A stretch of DNA of 64,000 bases from Epiperipatus broadwayi. Taxonomy: Eukaryota > Onychophora > Udeonychophora > Euonychophora > Peripatidae. Positions within the stretch are counted from its first letter, which is position 1, and each line of letters begins with the position of its first letter. Shown piece by piece: positions 35,690-48,224 of this stretch. The notes under the pieces are model-generated. The model made no database searches. It was not told the DNA's origin and saw nothing but the letters and a program-made list of their open reading frames with translations. Location of the stretch: the NCBI GenBank assembly GCA_028023455.1, contig JAQFVV010012423.1, positions 7,418,269 to 7,482,268 of the forward strand. Reading direction: 5' to 3'. The translations under genes and the position numbers were made by a program.

Positions 35690-36830
35690 AAATATATTGA
35701 GAAATAAATTTTCTTTAACCAGATGAGGATGTTGGAGAAAGTACCAAAATATATACCTTCTAAAGATATGTATATTGATAAGAAAACAGTGGTTAATATT
35801 GAAGCAGCAAATATTAAAGAAGAAGAAAAAAATAATATGCAGCCAAAAATTAATAATGTAATTAATAGAAAGAATGGTTATATAAATAAAAATGAGTAGA
35901 AATATAAACAAACAATAAAAAATATTATAGAGAAAGTTAAGAAGGAAAATTTAATTATTACTGTTGAAGATAAAGAATCTGTATTTGTAATTTTAAATAA
36001 AGATTATGAAGATAAAATTAAAAAGGACTTGTGAAAATAGAAAAGAATCTGAGTAATTTAATTAAGTCTAAATATATAAAAATATTACAAAGAATGAAAG
36101 ACTAAATTGATTAAGAATAATGAAATAAGATGTTATATCCAACAGTATTTGAGCATCCTATAGTGTTTGGAAAGATAAAAACATACAAAGGTAATATGCC
36201 TGTAAGATTAATGATAAATTTCAATGGATATATATGAAAAGAAATATTTGATGTAATATATAAAAAACTGGGAAGTACTGTATAAAAATTTCTGAGGAAA
36301 TAGTAGAAAGGTTAAAAATGGTTAATTAGGGAGGAATGTGAATATAGCATCATTTGGTATAGAGAAAATGTATCAAAGTATGTTTAGAAAGAAAAGTATT
36401 GAAATTGTGGTAAGAAAGTCAAAAATGAGGGGGAAATTTCAAAGAAATGGATAAAGATAATAGAAAATGTATTAATAATAATTAGTGAAACATTGTATAT
36501 AATAATGAATATTGGAAAATAGAGAAAGAATGGATAATGGGATGTTTGATAAATGGGATTATGGCATCAAGTATAGTAGATGGTGTAAATCATGTGACAG
36601 AATTAACATGACATCTTGGCAGGGTTCAATTTTGAACAAAAGTTGTTTAGATGAAAATAAATGTATGATTAAAATATATAATTGTCTAATAAGTTGACTA
36701 TGTTATATATTTATTTCAGTGAGAAAGTATATAAGAAAGACAACATAGTAGTTCAAAAAGGAATAACCATCAAGTGAAATATATATATGATGTAATTGTT
36801 AATAAGAAAAAGTGTTGTTTATCTTCGATC
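35690..36830 (+). pseudogene. Penelope-like reverse transcriptase, heavily decayed
   Basis: In shifting plus-strand frames the RT finger region ENLIITVEDKESVFVILNKD is followed by YEDKIKKDL (about 35945-36033), matching the PLE block ...NLVITKADKG..VVILNK. KTYKGNMPVRLMINFNGYI (about 36180-36235) corresponds to the PLE H.....PLRPIVS segment. VNIASFGIEKMYQSM (36338 onward) corresponds to SFD...LYTNVP, with the catalytic Asp replaced by Gly. An ASSIVDGVNHVTE block near 36563 comes next, and finally VKYIYDVIVNKK (36774) corresponds to the Y.DD active site, reading YIYD. Both catalytic positions are damaged and stops are frequent, so it cannot be active. The C-terminal endonuclease is not seen here. 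Confidence 0.62.
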
Positions 36831-36967
36831 TTTAGTATAATAATGAATGAACGTCATATGATTATAAATAAATAAAAATACTCTACAATATTACATTTTT
36901 TCCTATCTTAGGAAAAATTGCTAAACCAATATAGGTAAGGGAACAAGAGTGCTATATTAATGAATCT

Positions 36968-37020
36968 GTACCACATTATTACCTTAGTGAATAGTACCAC
37001 ATGATTACCTTAATGAATAG
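36968..37020 (+). repeat. Two tandem 26-bp units
   Basis: GTACCACATTATTACCTTAG and GTACCACATGATTACCTTAA start 26 bp apart and stay aligned to the end of the second unit. Confidence 0.6.
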
Positions 37021-38885
37021 TAGTCACAGTTGTATATCTGTATATAGGTTAAAATAACAAGTATTCCTATCATATTAGCAATATATGCCACATCATGAAG
37101 TAGAAATAAAAGTACATAAAAGTATTCCATTAGATTGGTATGGAACACTAAGAAGGTGGTAAATAATTTCTGACAATAAATTATTGCTGTCTAATATTAA
37201 CTGATTATTGGTTTTCAAAACTATTTAAGTGTTCAATGTTTCAAGATCATCAATCTCAATGTTATAACTGCATTCACTAAAAGTGAAAGATTGAAACTCA
37301 TTAAAAACATTTCTGTGCTAAAATTGATTGTGAGAGAAATAATAGACATTATGAAGGATTAAACAACATAAAATTACACATCTATATATTCTATTGTTCA
37401 TTTTAAAAAAAAAAGAGCTTCATTTGCAGAATATTTATTGTTTGAACTGTTTTTTTTTTATTATATCATGTTTTTCAATCTGAATGCTGTTGCCAGAAGT
37501 AATTTGTCACATGCTTAAAAATTTGTCAAAATATGACTACAATCATATCATATAGAATGGAAGAGTTTGTGTCTGTTGAGTATCTAAAATGGCTTCTTCA
37601 TTCATATTATCTTCTCTCAATTGTGAAATGTATTGGTGAACATTGTCATGATTAGTGTAACTCTATCATGGATAATCTTATGATCCAACTCTAACTGCAG
37701 ACATTTTGGTGATTCATATTTATTCACTATGGAAACATTGTTTCCAGACAATATTCAGATGTAATGTTTTATTTCATACAGTCCTTAGGATAATGTTAAA
37801 GGCCTTTTTTGGTTTCTCATTCAACTGATTCAAATATTGACCTTTGTAGAGCACATTCATGAAAAGTAAGAAATATATCAATATTTTCCATTAAAAATTT
37901 TGTTTTTTCCCCATCAAGATTAGCTTAGTTTTTTTTTAGTCACTAAATTTTATATAATTCCATTCTATGTGAATGGTAAGTGTATACCTATTAGTAAAAG
38001 TATTGCAGATCTTATTTTAATTAATTTCTTAGTATATAGTACAAAAGATCTATGTAAGCCTTGATATTTCTTACTTTCATTCTTTTGCATCTTAAATCTA
38101 AACTTTATCAACCATTTTATTACTGAGATCATCTTATTAGTTGGAGAGCTTTTTATATTTTTAATATTTGAATTTTGGTAATACTATTATATGAGTTTAA
38201 CTAAACTTTCATCTTAAGTTATTTTATTAGCATCAGTTTACTTTTGTATATTTTAATATATTCATATTTTTAATGTTTTGAATGCATTATTCAAATTGCT
38301 TATTAGATGCATATTGTATATATTGATTATCATATTGAGGTTTAGAATATTTAGACTGTAAAGCCTAAAAGATTGAGATCAGGTAATAAGATAATTTATT
38401 ATGAGGTAATTTTTTTACATTATTTAGCTGTATATATTTAATAAATTTCTTTCAGTTATGATGTCAAAAATAAAATGAAATCGTATATTTAAAAAATGTA
38501 ATTTTAATTATTGTCATAGTAACAGTATAATAACTAGCTATTCTATCCTGTTTATAGATCTTATTCAAATGTAACTTGATCCAAGAATAATAAAAGGTCA
38601 AGGTAAATTTTAATTATAAAAAATAATAATAATAAACGAGCATGAAAATTGAAATAAACAATTAATGAGTGTGTGTACTGTATATGTATTGTAATTAAAA
38701 TACAAGTTGTGTAGGTATATATGTAATTAGTTCCTTAGCAATCATCTGAAAACTAATATGCCAGTTCAATCCCAAAAATAGAGGCCAATAATAAGCAATT
38801 AAAAATGAATTTTTGATAACTATGAACACAAAAATGCTTAGACACAAATATTGGGTATCATTTTCTTTAAGTACAGACTCATTAA
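37021..38885. other. AT-rich non-coding stretch, nothing recognised
   Basis: No frame over 60 codons and no terminus or RNA signal. Confidence 0.5.
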
Positions 38886-38890
38886 AATTG

Positions 38891-39939
38891 TGTTATTAAA
38901 ACAGGCAAAACTCTCCATATAGTAGTGCCAGCCAGAGTAATCAATCAATGGATGCCAGAAGGCTTGTACTTAAAATCCCCATCTAGTGCCTACTCATCCA
39001 ATATCCCCAGACTAGTTTCTGGCTTATGGTCTTCGTCAGTGAGGAGCCTTGGAGCTGAGAGCACTGCACCTAGATCTTAGGATCTAATGCTGCAACCCTC
39101 CAGCAGTCACCTTTTATCTCTACTTTACAAAACTATGAGAATAAAATTGAAAACAATAATCTTTTCAATCTAAGCTCAATAGCTTATATAGTCATATAGG
39201 TCTGAACTCAGTTCAGTACTCATACATTTTGATGTCTTTGGTTCTTTAACAACCATAGCTACCACCATCCTACAAGGCAGGACTGGTGTTAAACTACTAA
39301 ACATTGCATGATCACCATTTCATATGCTTGCACATAACTGTTATTAAAACAGACAAAACTCTCCATGCAGTAGTGCCACTCAGTGCCAGCCAGAGTAATC
39401 AAAGGATGCCAAAAGGCTTGTAAATAAAATCCCCATCTAGTGCCTTCTGGCATCCATTGATTACTCTGTCAAGCACTGAGTGGTACTACTGTATGGAGAG
39501 TTTTGCTTGTTTTAATAACAGTTATATGCAAGCATATAAAATAATGATCATGTGATATTTAGTTGTTTAGCACCAGTCCTGCCTAGTAGGATGGTGGTGG
39601 TTATGGTTGTTAAAGAACCAGACACCAAAATGTATGGGTACTGAACTGAATTCAACCCCATATGACTATATAAGCTATTGAGCTTAGATTGAAAATATTA
39701 TTGTTTTCAATTTTATTCTCATAAATTTTGTAGTTAAGTAGAGATAAAAGGTGGGTTGCATTAAATCCTAAGATCTAGGTGTAGTGCTCTCAAATCCAAG
39801 GCTCCTCACTGATGAAGATCACAAGCAGAAAACAGTCTGGGGATATTGGATGAGTAGGCACTATGCACAAGCCTTCTGGCATCCATTGATTACTCTGAGT
39901 GGCACTACTGTATGGAGAGTTTTTCTGTTTTAATAACAG
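38891..39939. mobile_element. Foldback element forming a 1.05-kb near-palindrome
   Basis: The left arm (38891-39417) and right arm (39442-39939) are inverted copies of about 500-527 bp around a 24-nt spacer. Matching landmarks occur in mirrored order: GGCATCCATTGATTACTCTG, GGAGAGTTTTGC, TGTTTTAATAACAGTTAT, GTCCTGCCTAGTAGGATGGT, TTGAGCTTAGATTGAAAATA, CTAAGATCTAGGTG, CAAGGCTCCTCACTGATGAA and ATATTGGATGAGTAGGCACT. Each arm also contains the terminal module twice (near the centre and at the outer edge), so the module itself is repeated. Related, shortened copies occur at 17.4 kb and 61.9 kb. No protein is encoded. Confidence 0.85.
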
Positions 39940-40044
39940 TTATGTGCAAGCATATGGAACTTTACTTTCAGAAATGATTCCTTTCATACTATATCAGAAT
40001 CTTCTGATATAATATTAAATAATCAATAATACAAGTTGATAATG

Positions 40045-41100
40045 ATATCGGTTCTACACTTAATGATTCTTACAGGCTACTTTTTTTCATCTCCATTTTT
40101 TTTATTTAACTGCATCTAACAATGGAAACATGCAACATCAGTTTCTTTCTGGTAAGAAAAAATCTGATTAATTGTAAAATTAGTATGCTTTATTTCAGCC
40201 AATTTCTCTTTCAACTGCCACATTTTAGAAGTTATAAGCTTTAGTAATATAAAATTATAAGCTTGGTTTGATCAATTTTACATTTATTCAACATGTGGTT
40301 ATAGTCATATATTGTAATAAAATTTGTATTTTAGACATTATAAGCTTTTAGCATTTTTAAATTATAAGCTTGGTTTGATTGGGCTTCTGCATTTTTTGGA
40401 CAATACTTTGAATCATCAAAAATATCCTTCACTTCAGTGTAAAACACAGTAGTGTTGTTCACATTTGAACTCCTGATGTGTGGATATCGGTTCTACACTT
40501 AATGATTTTTACAGGCTCTTGGAATTGATACACTAAAATTATTTTAAACCATAATAATATTATGTGATTAAATTATTCTTACAAAATGTCTCTTACAAAA
40601 AGTTATTAAGAAATTTTGATACTCAAGAGAAGTTACTTTTCTTTCTAAGAATTTGGATCAAAATTTATCTTTTATAGATATTTTCAAATCAAATGATCAC
40701 ATGTGACCAATGCCAACTTTTTATTATCTCCATCTTTTTCTTTGTAACAACATGTGAAAAATGAAGCATACTCATTTTGATAAGAAAAAATCTGATTTAT
40801 TAATTTTTTATGAATTGTAAAATTAATATTCTTTACTTTAGACAATTATTCTTTCAGCTATTGTTAAGATAAAATATGATTTAGTATTAATTGTGGAATT
40901 AATATGCTTTGGCAGTTATTTCTACGTTTATTCAACATTTATGTTATTTCAACGTGGTTATAGGCCTATATTGTAATAAAATTCATATTTTAGAAGTTAT
41001 AGGCTTTTAGTATTTCGAAATTCTAAGTTGGTTTGATCAATTTTATGTTTTTTCAACATGTAGTTATGGGCATATATTGTAATAAAATTTGATTAATGAT
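40045..41100 (+). repeat. Array of diverged direct repeats
   Basis: ATATCGGTTCTACACTTAAT occurs at about 40048 and 40486. GTAAGAAAAAATCTGATTAA and GATAAGAAAAAATCTGATTT recur near 40152 and 40780. The block TTGGTTTGATCAATTTTA ... ATATTGTAATAAAATTTG recurs at about 40263, 40925 and 41032. At least two units, each several hundred bp, overlap in this pattern. The family is unidentified. Confidence 0.55.
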
Positions 41101-43925
41101 GGAGCTTCTTGCCAAAGTATACAAGTAGGGGAAAGAATATTTTTGATGATACAAAGCATCATCCCAAAAATGCAGAAATCACAAGTATATGGTTCATTTG
41201 CTTTTTTAATATCTTTTCCTTTTTTTTAATTATTATATGTGTCCAATATGTTTTTCCATTCACTTTTTCTATTTAAATATTTTAAATTCATAGTTTAGAA
41301 ATTATAAGCTGTTAGTTTTTCAAAATTTATTTATTCCTTCCATTTTTGATATTTTGTATATTTTAATCACATGATTTGATCAAGCATAGTTGTATGAAAT
41401 TTGCCTTTAATTTTTTAATTATTAATGTAAATTGCAATTTTATAACGAATTGTCATATCGTGGACACATTTGGATTATTTGAGGTTATTTATTGCTTGCA
41501 TATGTCAGTGGAGTTTTTGTTAGCCTTTAGAATACAAAATGGTGGCGAGCATACTCTAAATCATTATTGATATTTCTCTACTTTCTTTATTCAAAAAAAA
41601 AAAAATGGTACAATAAATTTTTTTAACATTTTTATTTTTTCAGTAAATGAGAAAAATATGTAAATGTATTCCCTCAACTTATTATTAATAATTATTTTTA
41701 AAAAATCTTTGTTTATGCTATAATTTTAATTTATATATGCATATTATATATAGAGAGCATCTGTGTTATATATGTGCTCATATTGAAAAGTACTTTGTAC
41801 ATATGCAGTTCAATAAAAATATACATTTTATTCTAATTGTTTATCGTCAAAGCATGAGTTATTATATGCTATGTACATGTATCTGAGGGACTTTTGAATA
41901 AAATTAGCTTCACTATTTGTTAAAAATTGTTAATGGCTAATGGTAAATGTATACCTGAAAGAAAAATTAGCCTCATTAAAATTATTTATATATTGCTTAT
42001 GTAATACTAATAATTGCTTCATATGTGAAGAAAACTTTGAAACATAAATACAATCTTATTTAATATATAGTTAAAAATTCAAATTATATAAATGTCTATA
42101 TTAGAATTGTCTAAAACATGTAACATTTAATTTACTGTCAAATGCTGAGAGCAATTTTTGATTTGAATTAAGCAAATTTCAAATATAATAGTTTCCCTAT
42201 ATCCATGATATCTAGCCACAATTTGAAAAAGCCATTAAATGGAATAAAATGAAAAATTTGAATGTATAATTTTGTGCCCATGGAATTAGCATCATCACAT
42301 ATTGTCCCATTGTGTGCCATTTTCTTATCTTGGACATGAAATTACTGTCTCTCTCTTTATAACCCTATTATTCTATTTTTTTAAATTATTTTTGGTCATG
42401 TATTTGTTCTTTTAAAATAAATTGTATCATGGCTATTATTTATATATCTGAAGGAAGAGGCCTTCTGCAAGAGACATTTGAATTAAGTACATTGTACTAT
42501 ATACGAGTCGAATAAGGAAATTAATTGAAATAGGGTAATTTGAATCATATTTAAGATAAGGAATAATTGTTAGAATAATTATTAAGTTACTGCGCTAGTT
42601 ATTAAAGCTATTTTATTTATAGTTTTATTCCTGATTACTGATAAATATGCAATGTAAATTATTCTTATTCCTATTTGTCCCTCTGTAAATCAATAAACTC
42701 GTTTTAATTCTTGCAAATATTTTATCTAATTTATATCTAGCTGTTCTTATCTTTATAAATCTTTTACTAAATAAATTTTTGTTTATTTATGTATATCAAT
42801 TTTTAAAACTAATACTTAAAATGTCTGCTTATATTATTGTTTTCTTAGAATTTGCCTCTAGTTATATGTATGGTTCAGGCCACTTTGTATTAATTATATA
42901 GTCTTATCAGTACACACCTTAAATAAATGTCACTCATTTATTTATTACTATAATTTTTCAAGGTGAGAAAAACTACATACTAAAATTGATCGTTGGATAA
43001 GATTTCAATGTTTTATTTGATCATTAGAATATCGGAATAGTCCGGAATTTTTTTTTTAATAAATTAATTACAAGCCAAATAGATAATGTCTCACGTCGGA
43101 TACTGAAAGTTATTCTTTGTATGATCTAATTAAATGATATATATACGTTATTTATAATAAACTTTAAAAAAGTATTAATGTTTCCTTCACCCATTTTGAG
43201 GCGGTATTGGGATGGGGGAAATCGTCACTTTTATTGATATTTTATTATGATTTAAAAAATTTACTTTTATAAGATTTGCATAATTAATACATTTACATGT
43301 GTGTGCATTTTATTCCTAAAAGTGTTTTGTTTTTTTTAGGGGGAGGGATGAATGGGGGGCAAAAATAAATTTAATCAAGAAATATAAATCTTTTGGCAAG
43401 GTTAGTTATTATTTCTTCAGCGAATACAGTAATTCTTCTGTTTATGTGTGGGTGTATATATGATTGCTTTATAGTAGTTAGATGTTATCCATTCATTAGT
43501 TTGTTGCAAAAGAACTTAGCATATTTTCTTATTTAGATGAGTAATAATTCACATTAATAGCCATAGTTTATATTGGAAGGTTTTTGTTTGACTTAAAAAT
43601 ATCCACGTGATGCTGATATATTGCCATGATTGTTTGTTTTTTTAAGACTTTTACTTAAGTTGATATTACTAGTCTCTATTTCTTTATCCAAACAGTTCAT
43701 GGGTGTCTGTTGCTCTTTGAACTTATGCGAAAAGCAAATTAGTTTGGAAATTTTAGGTCAACTGTTCCCTTTTCTAAATAGCACTAAAATCATTTATTTA
43801 TTCAGTTACTTAAAATTCTAATCACATAAAAAAAAAAAAGGAATAATTAACTTTAATCTTTTATTAGATTAAATCACTGCCATATATATTTGTCTATTCT
43901 TATGTGTGCATAATTTAATGATTAC
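41101..43925. other. AT-rich non-coding stretch, nothing recognised
   Basis: Frames at 41376-41570 and 43630-43821 have no motif. Only AT tracts and simple sequence are visible. Confidence 0.5.
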
Positions 43926-43937
43926 AATATTATTCTT

Positions 43938-44370
43938 TTTGTGCTCCTTTTAATACATTGATTCTAACAGCCATTTTAAACTTATATCCAATTCTCTATT
44001 TTACTATATTTTTCAAAATGAAAATAGAAAAAAAAAGATCTGAATGTTTTTAATTAAGTCAGTGCTTTTTCTTAATCTTTATTCTACTCTCTTTGATATG
44101 GCATCAAGTAAAATCACAAAGATATAACATTTGGTTGGAGCTGCATGGCATAGATGCATTAGGCTCCACATTTGTCAGTGTTTGTAGAATAGAATTTCAT
44201 TGAATATAGATTGTCGCATTTTACATTTCTTGATATATGCTTCAATTTTGCACTAATGCCAAGCTACCACATTTTTATGCTCCTTTTAATACAGTGATTT
44301 TAACAGTCATTTTAAATTTATGTCTATTATAATAATATTTTTTTCAAAATGGAGATAAAAAAAAGTAAAG
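43938..44370 (+). repeat. Two direct copies of a ~105-bp sequence
   Basis: TGCTCCTTTTAATACATTGA at about 43941 recurs as TGCTCCTTTTAATACAGTGA at about 44278, and both continue through CAGYCATTTTAAAYTTAT to TTTTTCAAAATGRARATARA. About 235 bp of unrelated sequence lies between. Confidence 0.6.
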
Positions 44371-44554
44371 CATTCTTTCTAATAACCCACTAATGTGAAA
44401 ATGCCTCTTCAGTAGCTTCTTATAGTTGAATAGTAAAGAAGACAGTATTCACCAGATTAATCACTTTCCAGGAGATGAGGGTTTTTGAGTGGGGTTTTTC
44501 ATATTTATTTCATCAACTTGCTAAAAATGCTAGATACCCCTTTACTGATCACTG

Positions 44555-44680
44555 TTGTATGATTTACTGAATTGGCAGAGACTTGAGAATAAAATCCTAA
44601 GCATCTTGAAAATAATTTCAGATCTGGATTTGAATCCCAGATTATAAGCATGACAGGTAGATGCATTTCTTTGCACTGAA
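44555..44680 (+). repeat. Possible tRNA-like SINE remnant
   Basis: A-box-like TGAATTGGCAGAGACTTG and B-box-like TCTGGATTTGAATCCCAGA (a 5-6 bp T-stem) are about 60 bp apart, as in a tRNA-derived head. The rest is not recognisable. Confidence 0.35.
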
Positions 44681-44689
44681 CTTTTAAAA

Positions 44690-46215
44690 ATAAATGAACA
44701 TTATTATATATTTTGGATTACAACGTTGCCCAATTTGGTCAGTTGAAAGAAATAGTTTAAATCACTCTGCAATATGAGCGCTCAAACATTACCTCACCTG
44801 CTGAAAAATTGCTCATATTTTATTTTGTTGAAAAACTGTTTGACTTCCTTAATACATTTCCAAAAGCTATCTCATAATATTTGCTAAAGTTTTTCTATTT
44901 ATTCTATAATCACATTCTATATACCTTTTATTAAATTTATCATCTTCTTTCTTCATTAAAAAAATTAATTCATTCTCTACAAAATTATTCTGAAATAAAA
45001 AATTACTATTCATAAACATCAAGAAAATGCAGAAAAAAAATCTAATTCAATGGACTCTAGTTACATTATATTCTTATTTTCTATTTACAAAGAGCAATCG
45101 ATGGAAAAGCAAAATCAATTAATTCATATCCCCAAATTATGAAAATTTATTTTTAGTACCTCCACTGCCCCACCCCCCTCAATAAATTCATCAAAAATAA
45201 AATTGACTACGTTTCTAGTGTAATTAAATAAAAAAATAGTGAAAAGATCTTCTTAACTTTAAATTAGATATCTTTCAACAATAAAAAATCCCCTTTTTCT
45301 CTTTCCACATATATAAAACACTGTTCGGGGTTGTGAAGAAAAAATTCATAGCTGCACACTGGTGAGCCATTTGTAACTAATTAAAAAATATCAATAAACA
45401 AATGTAACTCTCATCAAGATTGGAAGAAGGAAATTAAACTCTTATTTCTTTTTTATTCAGTTTTACCTGTGTGTACATGGTATCTCTGGATGCCACTAGA
45501 CTGTCTAAACCTAAATAAAGTTATATCATATACCTATTCATATTCTATTGGGTTTGAACCTCAGTTGGTACATTGTTTATATCACATGCACTTGTATTAA
45601 GGGGAAACATCCTTATTATTCTTTAATTCTTTAATTGTATAAATAAATTCTCAGATAAATTGTAAAATTTTAACATCATAAATTCATATTTAACATTCTC
45701 ATAAGTCTCAGATTAATACCATAGGTTATCAGATGGTTCGATGATAGTCATCTCATGTGATGGCTCACAAATAATAAATAAACACAGTTAGAACTATTAT
45801 TTAGGTATGGCCATTAAACAGTTATTTAGACTATTTATTAATAATAATATGATAATGACGCTTTCAGCCACAGCTTTAGAACTAACAACACAATGATTAA
45901 CTCTTAAAATATATATATACGCCTCTTTTTAATAAAAACAAATTAAAATTTATTATTGATTAATTATTAATAATACAGATAGGAAATATACACAATTAAC
46001 TATGAAAAATTACATTTAAAGGTCTTCCCCTCTTCCCTTAATGAAATGTAAACTCAATGTTCATATCATATAGCATGCTGTGTGTACATTTATTTCTCTA
46101 GTGGGTGAATAAAAAATCTCGTAAAAACATTTTAAATTTTAAAAATAAACACCGGATGCATGCACATACTCACTTATTGCATATAACATACATTTTTATA
46201 TTTATAAATTTAAAT
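44690..46215. other. AT-rich non-coding stretch, nothing recognised
   Basis: A B-box-like sequence in reverse near 45547 is too isolated to call. Confidence 0.5.
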
Positions 46216-46218
46216 ATA

Positions 46219-47518
46219 CACCCGGGTCTCATTTTATGCAGAATTATTTAATGCAATTTTGAAGTTATGTGATTCACGTTTCTTCTTAATATCTTTGTAT
46301 GCGGTTTTCTTTTATGCGATAAAAATTATTAGATCAGAAGTCGAGCTCCGATAATGTGCTATTACTTTAAATATAAATTTCGCGCACCCACATCATATTT
46401 AAAGTAATGCGCATTATTGGAGTTCGACTTCCATCTAATAATTTCTATATTTTCATAGCTTTATAATAGTACTGTAATAGATTTTATGCAATAAAGAAGT
46501 TCATAAGTCACTTAAAATCAGAATTTTCCCATTTTATATACACACATTAAATTTTACAAGATTATAATGTAAATCTGTTCAAATGTTATAGATGAAAAAT
46601 GGTATGTATGATGTTGTTTCTGCATTTTAAATCACGTTCTATTTTTGCTTTTTAAAAAAAGAGTATGTAATCAATTAATCATTTAGTGTCCGCAAGTTTA
46701 TTTTTAAAAGGTGCAGTGGCACAATTAAATTTGACAATTAAAATCTGATTTCTAATTGTAATTAACAATTTAAAAATTACGTAACGTGATCTGAAATTAA
46801 GGTGATGAAATTTGATTTTTAAACAGAATTGAAAATTAAAAAACTAAAGACAAAAATAAGAATTTAATTTTTAATTGTTTTAATTAAATTTTTCCCAACA
46901 GTGGTGAGTCGGTGTCTTTTTATTATCGTAAGTCTAAGTTCTTATTTTTATTCTAAACTTTTAGTTTACTCTAACGGAGAGAAAAAAACACCCAAGAAAA
47001 TGAATTTTTTTGTAAACAAAAATTTCAATTTTAGATTGCTTAGTGAAATGGGAAGGATCAACAGCGATTACCGGAAAACATTTTAGTTGTATTTCCTCTT
47101 GACTTTGTTTAAGGAGAAGCTACAGTACCTCACATCACATCATGACGAATTTGATGTCTCAAATAGCGATAATGATAAAATACCGTACATGTATAAAAAA
47201 AATGTAAATAACACATAAAAATATATTGTTTTGAATAAAATTAAATACTGTAGTTAATAAAAAAAAGTAAAAAAAGTTTGTCTTGTATCAATTTTTTCCA
47301 AATTTGAAATTTTTATTAGTCATATTTTATTTTCTTTTTTTTTTTTTCAATGCGAATTTTAAAGTAATTTTACATTGTTGCTTTGCTTTTATGCGATTTT
47401 TGGAAAATTAGAATATGTATCCCCCATTTTTCAAGGTAAGTTAAATCTATTTTTGTGCGATTTCTTTTGTGCACATTTTCTGAGGAACCTATCTACCACA
47501 TAAAGCGAGACCCAGGTG
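46219..47518. mobile_element. pogo/Tigger-like TIR DNA element, non-autonomous, 1.3 kb
   Basis: The left end CACCCGGGTCTCATTTTATG (46219) and right end CATAAAGCGAGACCCAGGTG (to 47518) are inverted at 17 of 20 positions, and TA stands directly outside both ends. TA target duplication, TIRs of this size and a subterminal region rich in TTATGCGAT/TGCGGTTTT motifs fit the Tc1/mariner-pogo (Tigger) group. An internal foldback at 46323-46443 has arms of about 50 bp. The 61-codon frame at 46901-47086 has no transposase motif, so the copy depends on another element's transposase. Confidence 0.75.
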
Positions 47519-47520
47519 TA

Positions 47521-48100
47521 ATATCAACCAAGAAATATACATGTAAGCATATTTTAACCCTCTACATATAATATAAATAAAACGTGTTTAATTCTTGAAT
47601 CAATACATAATGAAAAACATTTTATAAATATATATATAAATGATTACATGTAGTGATAATCTAATAATACAATATGTTAACAGGGTCAATATTTATTATT
47701 ATCGAAAATCTTCTCTAGTAATTGATTCATATTTTAAATACTTAGAGAGAGTGAGAGATAAATAGATTTATTATTTAAAAAAAGAGTTGTTAATAGTCAC
47801 TGATAAAAATATAATCAAAATTGATATTACCAGTTCTTCCATTCTTGATATACAGACAGTTTCAAAGAGTCCTACAAATTTCCTTTTTGAAGTCAGCTTG
47901 CTTAAGGTTGAGAACCTGAATTCAGCCACATACCAATATGTAACATGCATAAATTTACCAATTGTAGCAGTTTACTGGAACAGTTCTATTTTTGGCTTGG
48001 GCTTGCACTTCATTTATTTTACTGCAGTGATGCTGTGAAATAAATTGCTTCTTTGGGGACCATATTAACACTGGAATGGTTTCATTTCTTCTGCTCTGGA
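47521..48100. other. Non-coding stretch with an 83-codon frame of unknown meaning
   Basis: The frame 47787-48038 on the plus strand reads like ordinary protein in places (SPTNFLFEVSLLKVENLNSA) but I recognise no family and see no splice or promoter support. Confidence 0.3.
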
Positions 48101-48106
48101 TATGAC

Positions 48107-48224
48107 TGGTTTTAGATAAATTTCAGTATTTATTGTGTACTTTTACTTGAACTCAGCAACAGCATGGTTTAATATAAATTTCAGCATTTACTTTGTGTGC
48201 TTCTATTTGAACTCAGCATGAGAC
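48107..48224 (+). repeat. Two tandem 58-bp units
   Basis: TGGTTTTAGATAAATTTCAG at 48107 recurs as TGGTTTAATATAAATTTCAG at 48165. Both continue to TTGAACTCAGCA. Confidence 0.7.
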
